From the NCBI GenBank assembly GCA_021737205.1, contig JAIPEK010000022.1:1-15332 (forward strand): a DNA stretch of 15,332 nt, written 5' to 3'. The notes beneath the pieces were generated by a model. The model searched no databases, was not told where the DNA came from, and was given only the letters and a program-made list of their open reading frames with translations. The DNA is from Desulfarculaceae bacterium (GTDB taxonomy: Bacteria; Desulfobacterota; Desulfobacteria; Desulfobacterales; Desulfobacteraceae). Position numbers and translations under genes: made by a program. The first letter of the stretch is position 1; each line of letters opens with the position of its first letter. This document shows positions 7,135 to 13,747 of this stretch, one piece after another.

Positions 7135-7767
7135 TCACCTTATTTTTTTCAGCTCTTTCTGGAAAAAATCCCGGATTCCCTCCTTGTTTATCTTTTCCGC
7201 AGGCTCAAGAAAATCGATGTTTTCATCCTCAACGTCCTCCACATAGATCAAGGCGGTTGTAAAAAGTTTAAATGTAATTGCGGGCATAACCCAAAGGCCG
7301 CAGTTGTAAACTTCTTTCACATTCAGACACCGCCTGGTCAAAAAATACAGGTCATAATAATCCCGGTATTTCGCCCGTAGAAAAAGCACATTCACCTTCA
7401 TGGCGGCGATCGATTCTATTGTTGCCAGATTGAAACGACCGAGCTGCTCCGGCTTAAGAAATGACCACTTTGCATTAAAAAACGTAACCTTGACACCGCC
7501 AATCAAAGCATCAATCTGCTCATCGGTTTGATTCAAAATCCGGGTGTCGTCAAAGCGGTTAAGATATTCAAAAATCTCGTGTTTATTTAAACTGTCTTCA
7601 TAGGTAAAAAAATCCAGGTCCTCACTTTTCCGATGCCCCAGATAAAGGGCCAGGGCACTGCCCCCGGATAAGACATATTTGTGCAGAAAACCACAACTTT
7701 CTACCAGCTGTGTCAAAAGGTCTCGGCTATCAGGAAGCAAGTGATGTAAGTTTTTCAAATCTTGCAT
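7135..7767 (-). CDS. AbiEii/AbiGii-like nucleotidyltransferase (putative toxin)
   Basis: This 210-residue protein has the minimal nucleotidyltransferase core of the AbiEii family: LSGGSALALYLGHRKSEDLDFF at 33-54, in which GGSALAL is the G-S motif and Asp50/Asp52 are the metal-binding pair. The helical segment KYRDYYDLYFL further on is characteristic of the family. AbiEii proteins act as toxins in type IV toxin-antitoxin and abortive-infection systems by transferring nucleotides, in known cases to tRNA. The start at 7767 lies 38 bp inside the end of the upstream small gene, in another frame, suggesting translational coupling; the ribosome-binding site is weak. The region is clearly more AT-rich than its neighbours. 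It converges on the acyltransferase gene with 21 bp between stops; TCCGGAACCGGA at 7117-7128 could form a small hairpin there. The toxin role is inferred from family. Confidence 0.82.
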   Translation of the reverse strand: MQDLKNLHHLLPDSRDLLTQLVESCGFLHKYVLSGGSALALYLGHRKSEDLDFFTYEDSLNKHEIFEYLNRFDDTRILNQTDEQIDALIGGVKVTFFNAKWSFLKPEQLGRFNLATIESIAAMKVNVLFLRAKYRDYYDLYFLTRRCLNVKEVYNCGLWVMPAITFKLFTTALIYVEDVEDENIDFLEPAEKINKEGIRDFFQKELKKIR

Positions 7768-8086
7768 TATTCATCTTTTCAAAATAGTCCTTGTCCACAT
7801 CCATATCAAAAAACACCCTGGCAAGCATCACATTAAGTTTTAGAAACGGCCCGCTGCCTGCCACTCTTGCAAGCCATACATTTTTCATCTTCTGTTTTCC
7901 AAACAATTCAAACCCGCGTCCGATATCATCGAAATCCCCGTACTTCAACAGATACTCAATCAAAAGCTCGGGGCCTGCCCGGTCATAGTCCATTTCTTTT
8001 GAATAACTCCAGAACAAACCCATATCCCGAAGTTTTTCAAACAATTCCACCCTGGCTTTATGCATTTCCACTTTTTCTTCCACCAT
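7730..8086 (-). CDS. Small AbiEii-associated protein (DUF6922-like; candidate partner or antitoxin)
   Basis: This 118-residue protein precedes and overlaps the AbiEii-like gene by 38 bp. The pattern LFWSYSKEMDYDRAG...LIEYLLKYGDFDDI...FGKQKMKNVW...LNVMLARVFFD resembles the small DUF6922-type proteins that I recall next to AbiEii nucleotidyltransferases; this is pattern memory, not a search. It looks all-helical, with no membrane segment and no classical AbiEi winged-helix signature. The start at 8086 has GGTGGAG just upstream; Met8 is an alternative start. The tight overlap and shared orientation support a functional pair. Whether it neutralises the nucleotidyltransferase or merely works with it cannot be read from the sequence. 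Confidence 0.72.
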   Translation of the reverse strand: MVEEKVEMHKARVELFEKLRDMGLFWSYSKEMDYDRAGPELLIEYLLKYGDFDDIGRGFELFGKQKMKNVWLARVAGSGPFLKLNVMLARVFFDMDVDKDYFEKMNNARFEKLTSLAS

Positions 8087-8132
8087 TTACTCCACCACTT
8101 TTCGACAATTTTATCACCTGTCATCAGCTGTG

Positions 8133-8390
8133 CTAAGGATGAGCGTCCGATATAAGCGATTGCTCGCATAATTCATACAATCTTTCAGGAGCTATGTCCG
8201 CGCCATTGGGCCAGACAATAGTTCCCCCTTCAATAAACGCCTGTTTGAACAATTCCACATCTTTTAAAGGATAAAAAACAGGCCCTTTATCCAGGTAGGT
8301 TGAGAAGTCAACACTTCCCGACATTTGATCATCAAACGTAATTTGAAATATGTAATCCTTAACATATTTTATCGTTTTTACATGGTTCAT
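8133..8390 (-). CDS. DUF2442 family protein
   Basis: This 85-residue protein runs from MNHVKTIKYVKDY to SDAHP. The layout VKDYIFQITFDDQMSGSVDFSTYLDKGPVFYPLKD...FKQAFIEGGTIVWPNGADIAPERLYEL is typical of DUF2442, a small family that often follows a DUF4160 gene and is found in toxin-antitoxin-like islands. I chose ATG 8390 rather than an in-frame ATG at 8438 because the family begins with this motif and because this ATG overlaps (ATGA) the stop of the 10-codon DUF4160 remnant. The downstream gene starts 46 bp later on the same strand, so the three genes are probably co-transcribed. Biochemical function is unknown. Confidence 0.82.
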   Translation of the reverse strand: MNHVKTIKYVKDYIFQITFDDQMSGSVDFSTYLDKGPVFYPLKDVELFKQAFIEGGTIVWPNGADIAPERLYELCEQSLISDAHP

Positions 8391-8419
8391 ATTCCAAAAA
8401 ATCTGCATATTTCCGGCAT
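8387..8419 (-). pseudogene. 10-codon remnant of a DUF4160 gene
   Basis: The minus strand reads MPEICRFFGI followed by TGA. This is the conserved start of DUF4160 proteins (usually MPEISRFFGI followed by a further 70 or so residues), which normally precede DUF2442 genes. Here the frame closes after 10 codons, and the stop overlaps the DUF2442 start as ATGA. The simplest reading is an internal deletion that removed the rest of the DUF4160 gene. What is left could still act as a short leader that delivers ribosomes to DUF2442. Confidence 0.6.
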
Positions 8420-8430
8420 TATGACATCCC

Positions 8431-8452
8431 GTTATCATTGCTGGTTATCATT
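8431..8452. promoter_or_regulatory. Pair of 9-bp direct repeats at the island transcription start (candidate operator)
   Basis: GTTATCATT occurs exactly at 8431-8439 and 8444-8452, 13 bp apart. On the minus strand the pair directly follows the predicted -10 box and spans the likely start site near 8453, the usual place for an autoregulatory operator of a toxin-antitoxin operon. No binding protein can be named. Confidence 0.35.
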
Positions 8453-8459
8453 TTTTCCT

Positions 8460-8488
8460 ATTATATCAAATGAATGTATCTGTTACAA
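8460..8488 (-). promoter_or_regulatory. Strong predicted promoter of the DUF2442 / AbiEii island
   Basis: On the minus strand TTGTAA (8483-8488) and a perfect TATAAT (8460-8465) are separated by 17 nt, and TGA precedes the TATAAT as an extended -10. It stands about 40 nt upstream of the DUF4160 remnant and drives all island genes. It is the best-formed promoter in the window. Confidence 0.75.
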
Positions 8489-8548
8489 TTTTTATATATA
8501 CTGGACATATCTCTGCGGACGCAAGAAAGTATGCAAACCCCAAGCAGA

Positions 8549-8720
8549 GGCAGCGAGCGATCCGGTGTAACTTGGAGCGGTTTCAAATGCCGGTCGGTTA
8601 CCGGGCACAGGACGTGACCGGTTCCGGCATTTTCCTCGGAAAAGCCCTGGATGGGCTTTGAGGGCCGAAGGCAAGCGAATGCTTACATGAGCGGAAGGTT
8701 ATGCCGGATCGCTCGCTGCC
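8549..8720. repeat. 172-bp structured element bounded by 23-nt inverted repeats
   Basis: The ends 8549-8571 and 8698-8720 are inverted copies with two mismatches (GGCAGCGAGCGATCCGG on the left, its complement on the right). Inside are further stems: AATGCCGG (8586-8593) with CCGGCATT (8624-8631); CCTC plus AAAGCCC (8634-8647) with GGGCTTT plus GAGG (8653-8663); and AAGC/GCTT at 8673-8684. Together they could fold into a closing stem with three arms. The element is GC-rich in an AT-rich stretch and contains no convincing gene. It could be a non-autonomous mobile element, a structured RNA, or a recombination site. I saw no clear target-site duplication and no second copy in this window. Confidence 0.6.
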
Positions 8721-8827
8721 GGCAAAAGAGCAATGATGCTCATACAATTTTAAGATATTGGATAGATTTTCTTTCTGTGGTATGTATGCTGTGAAGATAC
8801 AACCCCTTTACACCGGGAGGCACGAAA

Positions 8828-10792
8828 ATAGATACCGCCAGTTATAACAATCCGGGGCCGAAGACCCTTTCCAACCTTTTCCAGCCGGTCTCTTTCGGGG
8901 GCATCCGGGCGAAAAACCGGCTTTTGATGTCCGCCATGAGCATCAACTTCGGGGTGGATCAAAACGGGTATGTGGAGGATCAACTGATCGAGTACCTGGC
9001 CCGGCGGGCCGAAGGCGGGGCCGGGATGATCCTGGCGGGCGGCGGTAACATCCACCCGGACGGCATGGAACTGCCGGACCTGCCGAGACTCTGGGAGGAC
9101 GGCTGTATCAGCGGCCTTACGCGCCTGGTTCAACGGATCAAGCCTTTTGACACCCGGCTCGGCATGCAGCTCATGCACGGCGGCCGGCAGTGTTATCTAC
9201 CGCAGAAAGTCGCCCCTTCCGCTATTCCCGCCCCTGCCGTGGTCAAAGGCGAAGTCCGGGCACTCACCCGGGAGGAAATCACCGAGGTCGTCAACTGTTT
9301 CGGGGATGCAGCCCGCAGATGCAGGCAGGCCGGACTCGATTTCATCGAGCTTCATGCGGCCCACGGCTACCTGATCAACCAGTTCATGGCGAAAAATTCC
9401 AACATCCGTGAGGACGAATACGGCGGATCCTTTGAAAACCACACCCGCTTTCTGTTCGAGATCATGGAAAACGTCAAGGAAAAAGCGGGTGCAGACTTCC
9501 CGGTCGGCGTACGGATCAACGGCAGCGATTATATCCGGGACGGATGGACCCTTGAAGACACGCTCAGGCTCGCCCCGATGCTGGAAAAAGCAGGGGCCGC
9601 CTATCTACACGTATCCGCAGGAGTGTACGGCTCCACCGAACTGACCATTCCGTCCATGTATGTCCGGCAGGGATGTTTCGTTCATCTGGCCAAGGCGGTC
9701 AAAGAGACGGTATCCATTCCGGTGGTCGCTGTGGGCAGGATCAAGGACCCGAAGATGGCCGACGACATCCTCTCGAACGGATCCGCAGACATCGTGGCCA
9801 TGGGACGCCCCCTGCTTGCGGACCCGGATCTTCCGGAAAAAGCACGCAACGGAGAATTTTCCCGCATCCGGCCCTGCCTCGGGTGCTGTCTCGGCTGCAT
9901 CCATACGGTGCTGCAGCGGGAACCCGGCTCCTGCGTGGTCAACCCGCAGGTCGGCCGCGAATACCAGGCAGGCAAAACCGCACCTTCTGAAAACCGGATC
10001 AAAGTCCTTGTGGCCGGCGCCGGCCCTGCAGGACTCGCCTGTGCCCGAAGTTTCGCATTGCAGGGCCATGACGTGACCGTATGTGAAAAAACTGACACCC
10101 CGGGCGGCCTTCTTTCTCTTGCATCCAAAGCACCGGGCCGGTCCGAACTCAACGACATCCTGACCTTCTTTCTTAACGAACTTCAGAGACTGTCCGTTCC
10201 CATCCGGCTCAAAACCCCTGTTTCCGCCCACCTTCTCGAGGAAATCGAACCGGACCGGGTGATCATCGCCACCGGATCTCTGCCGGATATGCCGATTATA
10301 AAAGGCCTTTTCCAGACCCGAATGAACCTTGTCACCTGCGTGGACCTTTTTGAAGAACAGGAACCCGTCAAAGGAAAGAAGGCAATCGTTCTCGGCGGGG
10401 GCATGACAGCGCTGCTTTCTGCTGATTATCTTGCGGAGAAAGGATGCGGGGTGGTTGTACTGAACCGGAAAAACCGGTTTGCCGAAGAAATGTCCAGCAA
10501 CGACCGGTACTATCTGAGGGAACGGCTGAAACAAAACGGGGTCGTCCTTCACAAAAATGTAAAAATCCGGAAATTTTCCGGCTCCGGCGTCACTTTTGGC
10601 GTTGACGGCACGAACCATACAATCGATAATTACGATGCAGTGGTGATTTCCGAAAAGATGAGCGCCATCCGGGATGCGGCTGAACCGGCAAAGAATTCGA
10701 ATGCCCGGTTCGATTTCATCGGGGACGCCAGATCCCCCAGACACCTGATGTACTGCATCAGCGAAGCGGAAGAAGCGGCATGCTCGATTTAA
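8828..10792 (+). CDS. fadH: FadH-type 2,4-dienoyl-CoA reductase / NADH:flavin oxidoreductase with 4Fe-4S cluster, probable AUA start
   Basis: This 654-residue enzyme would reduce dienoyl-CoA or a related enoate, passing electrons from NAD(P)H through FAD, a 4Fe-4S cluster and FMN. The old-yellow-enzyme barrel comes first, with LFQPVSFGGIRAKNRLLMSAM at the N-terminus and HAAHGYLINQF (176-186) in the active site. The cluster motif CLGCCLGC...C has the spacing C-x2-C-x3-C-x11-C (350-369), as in E. coli FadH. Two Rossmann motifs follow, GAGPAG (397-402) and GGGMTA (522-527). The conserved N-terminus lies upstream of the first in-frame ATG/GTG/TTG (TTG 8924), and the frame opens only at 8795. In that span the best start is ATA at 8828, with GGGAGG at 8815-8820 and 7-nt spacing. 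Length fits the family (E. coli about 670). Related enoate reductases cannot be excluded. Confidence 0.88.
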   Translation: MDTASYNNPGPKTLSNLFQPVSFGGIRAKNRLLMSAMSINFGVDQNGYVEDQLIEYLARRAEGGAGMILAGGGNIHPDGMELPDLPRLWEDGCISGLTRLVQRIKPFDTRLGMQLMHGGRQCYLPQKVAPSAIPAPAVVKGEVRALTREEITEVVNCFGDAARRCRQAGLDFIELHAAHGYLINQFMAKNSNIREDEYGGSFENHTRFLFEIMENVKEKAGADFPVGVRINGSDYIRDGWTLEDTLRLAPMLEKAGAAYLHVSAGVYGSTELTIPSMYVRQGCFVHLAKAVKETVSIPVVAVGRIKDPKMADDILSNGSADIVAMGRPLLADPDLPEKARNGEFSRIRPCLGCCLGCIHTVLQREPGSCVVNPQVGREYQAGKTAPSENRIKVLVAGAGPAGLACARSFALQGHDVTVCEKTDTPGGLLSLASKAPGRSELNDILTFFLNELQRLSVPIRLKTPVSAHLLEEIEPDRVIIATGSLPDMPIIKGLFQTRMNLVTCVDLFEEQEPVKGKKAIVLGGGMTALLSADYLAEKGCGVVVLNRKNRFAEEMSSNDRYYLRERLKQNGVVLHKNVKIRKFSGSGVTFGVDGTNHTIDNYDAVVISEKMSAIRDAAEPAKNSNARFDFIGDARSPRHLMYCISEAEEAACSI

Positions 10793-10853
10793 ACACAACA
10801 TATGCTGTATATAGTGGAACGAGTGATGCCGGAAATATAGCATGGACTTTCAT

Positions 10854-10977
10854 ATAACAGCCATGTCCTGACGGACACAACGGATGATGAAAGATCACCA
10901 TGAAGAACATGAAGTTCATGAAGGTTTTCCTTCAGTTCCTTCATGTCCTTCATGGTAAAAATGTTGTTCTTTCATAT
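10854..10977. repeat. Dispersed palindromic repeat, copy 2 (124 bp)
   Basis: This copy is about 94% identical to 979-1103 and has the same order of parts: ATAACAGCCATGTCCTGAC at the left end, the CATGAAG/CTTCATG hairpin in the middle, and ATGTTGTTCTTTCATAT at the right end. Its right end is 14 bp from the nadE start, directly before the ribosome-binding site. In copy 1 it is the left end that abuts a gene start. The remaining bases between fadH and this repeat (10793-10853) show nothing else I can support, including no clear terminator after fadH. Confidence 0.85.
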
Positions 10978-10991
10978 CAAAGGAGACAGGA

Positions 10992-11876
10992 ATGCTTGAT
11001 ATCAGTACCGATTATGACTTGATGATTGACAATATCAAAAGATCCCTTGCCGGATACCTCACCGCCAACCCGGCGCTGAAATCCCTCGTGGTCGGCCTTT
11101 CCGGCGGTATTGACAGCGCATTGACCTGCATCCTCGCCGCAGAAACCCTGACCGATATTCCAGACGTCCGGCTCATCGGACGCTCCCTCCCCATCGAAAC
11201 CAACACCGATGAAGAGACGGCCCGGGGAAAAACGATCGGCCGCCTTTTCAGCGACTCATACGAAACCCGGGACCTGAGCACCGCCTATCAGAACCTGTAC
11301 CGGGAACTGGTGCCCGAAGCCCGGGCCGAAGACGATTCCTTCAACGAAAAAATCCGGCGCGGCAACATCAAGGCACGGGTCCGCATGATCTACCTGTTTG
11401 ACCTTGCCCATGCAAACAGCGGCATGGTGCTGTCCACGGACAACCTTACCGAACTTCTCCTGGGCTTCTGGACCCTGCACGGGGATGTGGGCAACTACGG
11501 GCTGATCCAGAACCTCTGGAAAACCGAAGTATACGGGCTTGCCGCCCACCTGGAAGACCGGTTCAGACAATCCGGCCGGACTGAAAAAGCGGATGCGCTC
11601 AACGCCTCCATCGATGCCGTTCCCACGGACGGGCTGGGCATCACTTCCAGTGATTTCGACCAGCTCGAAGTCACTACCTACCAGAAGGCGGACCGATTGC
11701 TGACCGCGCACCTCAAAGATCCGGCCGCGTATCCGGACCACCCGGTAATCCGACGATACCACGCCACCCGATTCAAGCGGAACGATCCCGCGAACATTCA
11801 GAGGGAGGATCTCCTGGCCCCCCTTTCGAATGATTCTTTGAACAAGAAAACCGGCTCGGCCGGTGCAGGTGCATGA
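10992..11876 (+). CDS. nadE: NH3-dependent NAD+ synthetase
   Basis: This 294-residue enzyme amidates nicotinic acid adenine dinucleotide to NAD+ using ATP and ammonia. The N-type ATP pyrophosphatase loop SGGIDSA is at 37-43. STDNLTELLLGFWTLHGDVGNYGLIQNLWKTEVYGLA carries the usual substrate-binding stretch, and PTDGLGITSSDFDQLE follows near the C-terminus. There is no N-terminal glutaminase (nitrilase) domain, so ammonia must come from elsewhere. ATG 10992 has AAAGGAGA at 10979-10986. The gene opens a five-gene operon: the next gene overlaps it by ATGA. The C-terminal tail (about 20 residues after NIQREDLL) looks unstructured. Confidence 0.94.
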   Translation: MLDISTDYDLMIDNIKRSLAGYLTANPALKSLVVGLSGGIDSALTCILAAETLTDIPDVRLIGRSLPIETNTDEETARGKTIGRLFSDSYETRDLSTAYQNLYRELVPEARAEDDSFNEKIRRGNIKARVRMIYLFDLAHANSGMVLSTDNLTELLLGFWTLHGDVGNYGLIQNLWKTEVYGLAAHLEDRFRQSGRTEKADALNASIDAVPTDGLGITSSDFDQLEVTTYQKADRLLTAHLKDPAAYPDHPVIRRYHATRFKRNDPANIQREDLLAPLSNDSLNKKTGSAGAGA

Positions 11877-12349
11877 TACGATTTATGGGACTCCTGTCTG
11901 CAATCCGGAATTATCTGGAAAAGGCCAAAGAGGAAGCACAGCAGTCCTATGCCATGGAAAACGGCCCGGAATGCGGAAACACGGACTCAGACCTTCCGGT
12001 GCAATGGACCGGAGTAGATCTCGACGGCACCCTTGCATATCACGAACCGGGCGATTCCATTGTTGAAATCGGCGAACCCGTCCCGGCCATGATGGAGCGG
12101 GTCAGGAAAATGATCGACAACGGAGAGCGAATAAAAATATTCACCGCCCGCGCCTGCGATCCGGGCCAGGCCGCCCTGATACGGAAATGGCTGAAACGGC
12201 AGGGACTTCCCGACCTTGAAATCACCAACATCAAGGATTATAATATGATAAGATTGTTTGACGACAGAGCAATCCAGGTGGAGGCGAACACGGGGAGACT
12301 CATCACCCGGGGGGACTGCAGCAAAAAAAGCGGTGCCCCGAAAAGGTGA
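11873..12349 (+). CDS. HAD-like phosphatase family protein
   Basis: This 158-residue protein holds the HAD motif I, VDLDGTLAY, with Asp49 as the likely nucleophile and Asp51 as acid/base; motif II is IFTARA with Thr91; Lys121 and the Asp130-Asp131 pair in IRLFDDRAIQVEANTG serve as motifs III and IV. The core is short and lacks a large cap domain, so small phosphorylated substrates or even a protein substrate are possible. The first 40 residues are poorly conserved-looking. ATG 11873 overlaps the nadE stop (ATGA); Met5 is an alternative and the ribosome-binding site is weak, so coupling to nadE is likely. Substrate unknown; the operon with nadE would fit, but does not prove, nucleotide metabolism. 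Confidence 0.8.
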   Translation: MIRFMGLLSAIRNYLEKAKEEAQQSYAMENGPECGNTDSDLPVQWTGVDLDGTLAYHEPGDSIVEIGEPVPAMMERVRKMIDNGERIKIFTARACDPGQAALIRKWLKRQGLPDLEITNIKDYNMIRLFDDRAIQVEANTGRLITRGDCSKKSGAPKR

Positions 12350-12413
12350 TACAACAAAACGATTCCGGTTTTTTTCCCGGGGAACCGGTACAACAGGAGG
12401 CGGGGTTTCAGGA

Positions 12414-13145
12414 ATGAGATACATCTACTACATTATCGGCATCGTTATCATCCTAACGGCAGCCGTGGGCTGGACCGTATTCAACAAAGCAACCGTGGAT
12501 ATTTCCAAACCCGCGCTCGTGATCAATGACCGGATCATCACCCACGACGAACTCGAATCGATGATGAAAAAAAGACCGCACGACAAAAGCAAACAGGCGC
12601 ATCTCGATTCGATCATCCAGCAGGAACTGTTGATCCAGGAAGCCATCAAGCGCTCCATCAACCAGGAGGAAGAGTTCCGGCAGTCGGTGGAGGATTTTTA
12701 TGAACAGTCCCTTGTCAAAACGCTTCTGGACCGGCAGTACGACCGATTTCATCCCGAGGCCACCCAGCAGGAAATCGACCGGTACAAATCTCTTTCCGGA
12801 AAAAAGGTCCAGGTGGTAAAGACCATCTATCCGACCGAACAAGATGCGAAAGCCGATGAAAACGGGCAGACAGAGACCATTTCCGCCCCGTTTGAGTACC
12901 TTTCGGGCGGGGTGATCTTCATGCTTCTTTCCATGGAGCCCGGGGATGTATCCGCCCCCCGTCAAACCCGGCACGGGACGGTGGTGTATACACTTGAAAA
13001 GACGGAACCCATGGATACCCCGGCCAAAGAGGATTTCAACACGGATCGGATCAAGTCCTTCATCAAAGACCGGAAAAAAGAAGTGCTGTACAACCGGTGG
13101 ACCGACAAACTCAGGGAAAATGCCTATATCTGGAGGGACAAATGA
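12414..13145 (+). CDS. Membrane-anchored SurA/PpiC-like foldase, degenerate PPIase domain
   Basis: This 243-residue protein starts with a signal-anchor (residues 3-23, YIYYIIGIVIILTAAVGW) and should face the periplasm. ALVINDRIITHDELESMM, followed by a helical stretch with IIQQELLIQEAIKR (about 34-110), is the chaperone domain of the SurA/EpsD class. A short region at about 120-200 (PFEYLSGGVIFMLLSMEPGDVSAPRQTRHGTVVYTLEKTEP) recalls the C-terminal half of a parvulin domain but is too short to be complete, so chaperone rather than isomerase action is expected. ATG 12414 was chosen over earlier in-frame codons because it begins the hydrophobic anchor; CAGGA lies just upstream and AGGAGG at 12395-12400. 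Its stop overlaps the next start (ATGA). Confidence 0.8.
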   Translation: MRYIYYIIGIVIILTAAVGWTVFNKATVDISKPALVINDRIITHDELESMMKKRPHDKSKQAHLDSIIQQELLIQEAIKRSINQEEEFRQSVEDFYEQSLVKTLLDRQYDRFHPEATQQEIDRYKSLSGKKVQVVKTIYPTEQDAKADENGQTETISAPFEYLSGGVIFMLLSMEPGDVSAPRQTRHGTVVYTLEKTEPMDTPAKEDFNTDRIKSFIKDRKKEVLYNRWTDKLRENAYIWRDK

Positions 13146-13732
13146 ACACCCGCAAGTTTAAACGACGGAACTATTTCATCAACAAGGAATTCCAGGGAAA
13201 GACCATATTCAACTATTTCCTGCTGGTACTGGCCGGCAGTATCCTGTTCTCTCTGATCTTCAGCTTTTTTTCTTCCAACACGCTCTCCATTGTATATGAC
13301 AACTACCATCTCAAGCTGGGGACCACCCCTGAAATCCTGATGGACAAAATTTTCAGCACCCAGTGGATTTTTATCGTGGTCGGGGGTGCATTCGTCATAC
13401 TGACCACACTGTTTCTGACCCACCGGGTGGCGGGCCCGTTTTACCGGTTTGAAAAGTCACTGGAGGAGATGCTCGGAAAAGACGTTTCCGGAAAAATCAC
13501 CCTCAGGAAAAAAGACGAGGGAAAGGAGCTGGCCGACAAGATCAACCGGTTTAACGTCGTACTCTCGGATGACCTGGACCGCCTTACGCAGCTTAACAAA
13601 GAAGCTGCCGCCCTGGCCTCGGATATTGAAAAGGCTGACGACCCGGCTTCGGCTTCCCGGAAAATCCGGGAGAACGCCCGGGAGGCGGCCGACATTCTGG
13701 AGGAATACACGTTGACCCCGGACGATCGGTAA
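13142..13732 (+). CDS. Two-TM HAMP-domain membrane protein without output domain
   Basis: This 196-residue protein has a basic, cytoplasmic N-terminus with a YFINKEFQGK motif seen in deltaproteobacterial relatives, TM1 at about 22-43, a 30-residue periplasmic loop, TM2 at about 74-94, then a HAMP-like linker (HRVAGPFYRFEKSLEEMLGKD...IRLRKKDEG-like pattern, about 94-140) and a helical, charged tail. There is no methyl-accepting, kinase or cyclase domain, although such genes are often labelled chemotaxis proteins. It may pass a signal to a separate partner or act as a scaffold. ATG 13142 overlaps the foldase stop by ATGA, and the peptidase gene follows 15 bp after its end, so the three appear to be made together. 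Confidence 0.78.
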   Translation: MNTRKFKRRNYFINKEFQGKTIFNYFLLVLAGSILFSLIFSFFSSNTLSIVYDNYHLKLGTTPEILMDKIFSTQWIFIVVGGAFVILTTLFLTHRVAGPFYRFEKSLEEMLGKDVSGKITLRKKDEGKELADKINRFNVVLSDDLDRLTQLNKEAAALASDIEKADDPASASRKIRENAREAADILEEYTLTPDDR

Positions 13733-13747
13733 AGGATTGCAGGCCGG

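Noticed and set aside
8492..8674. 60-codon minus-strand frame across the structured element
   Set aside because: It has no family resemblance or ribosome-binding site and merely crosses the hairpins.
8549..8720. Integron attC site
   Set aside because: The AAC/GTT placement is suggestive, but the ends do not fit RYYYAAC and GTTRRRY, and no integrase or other cassette site is visible.
9605..10843. 412-codon minus-strand open frame
   Set aside because: Shadow of fadH, with composition typical of a complementary frame and no recognisable motif.
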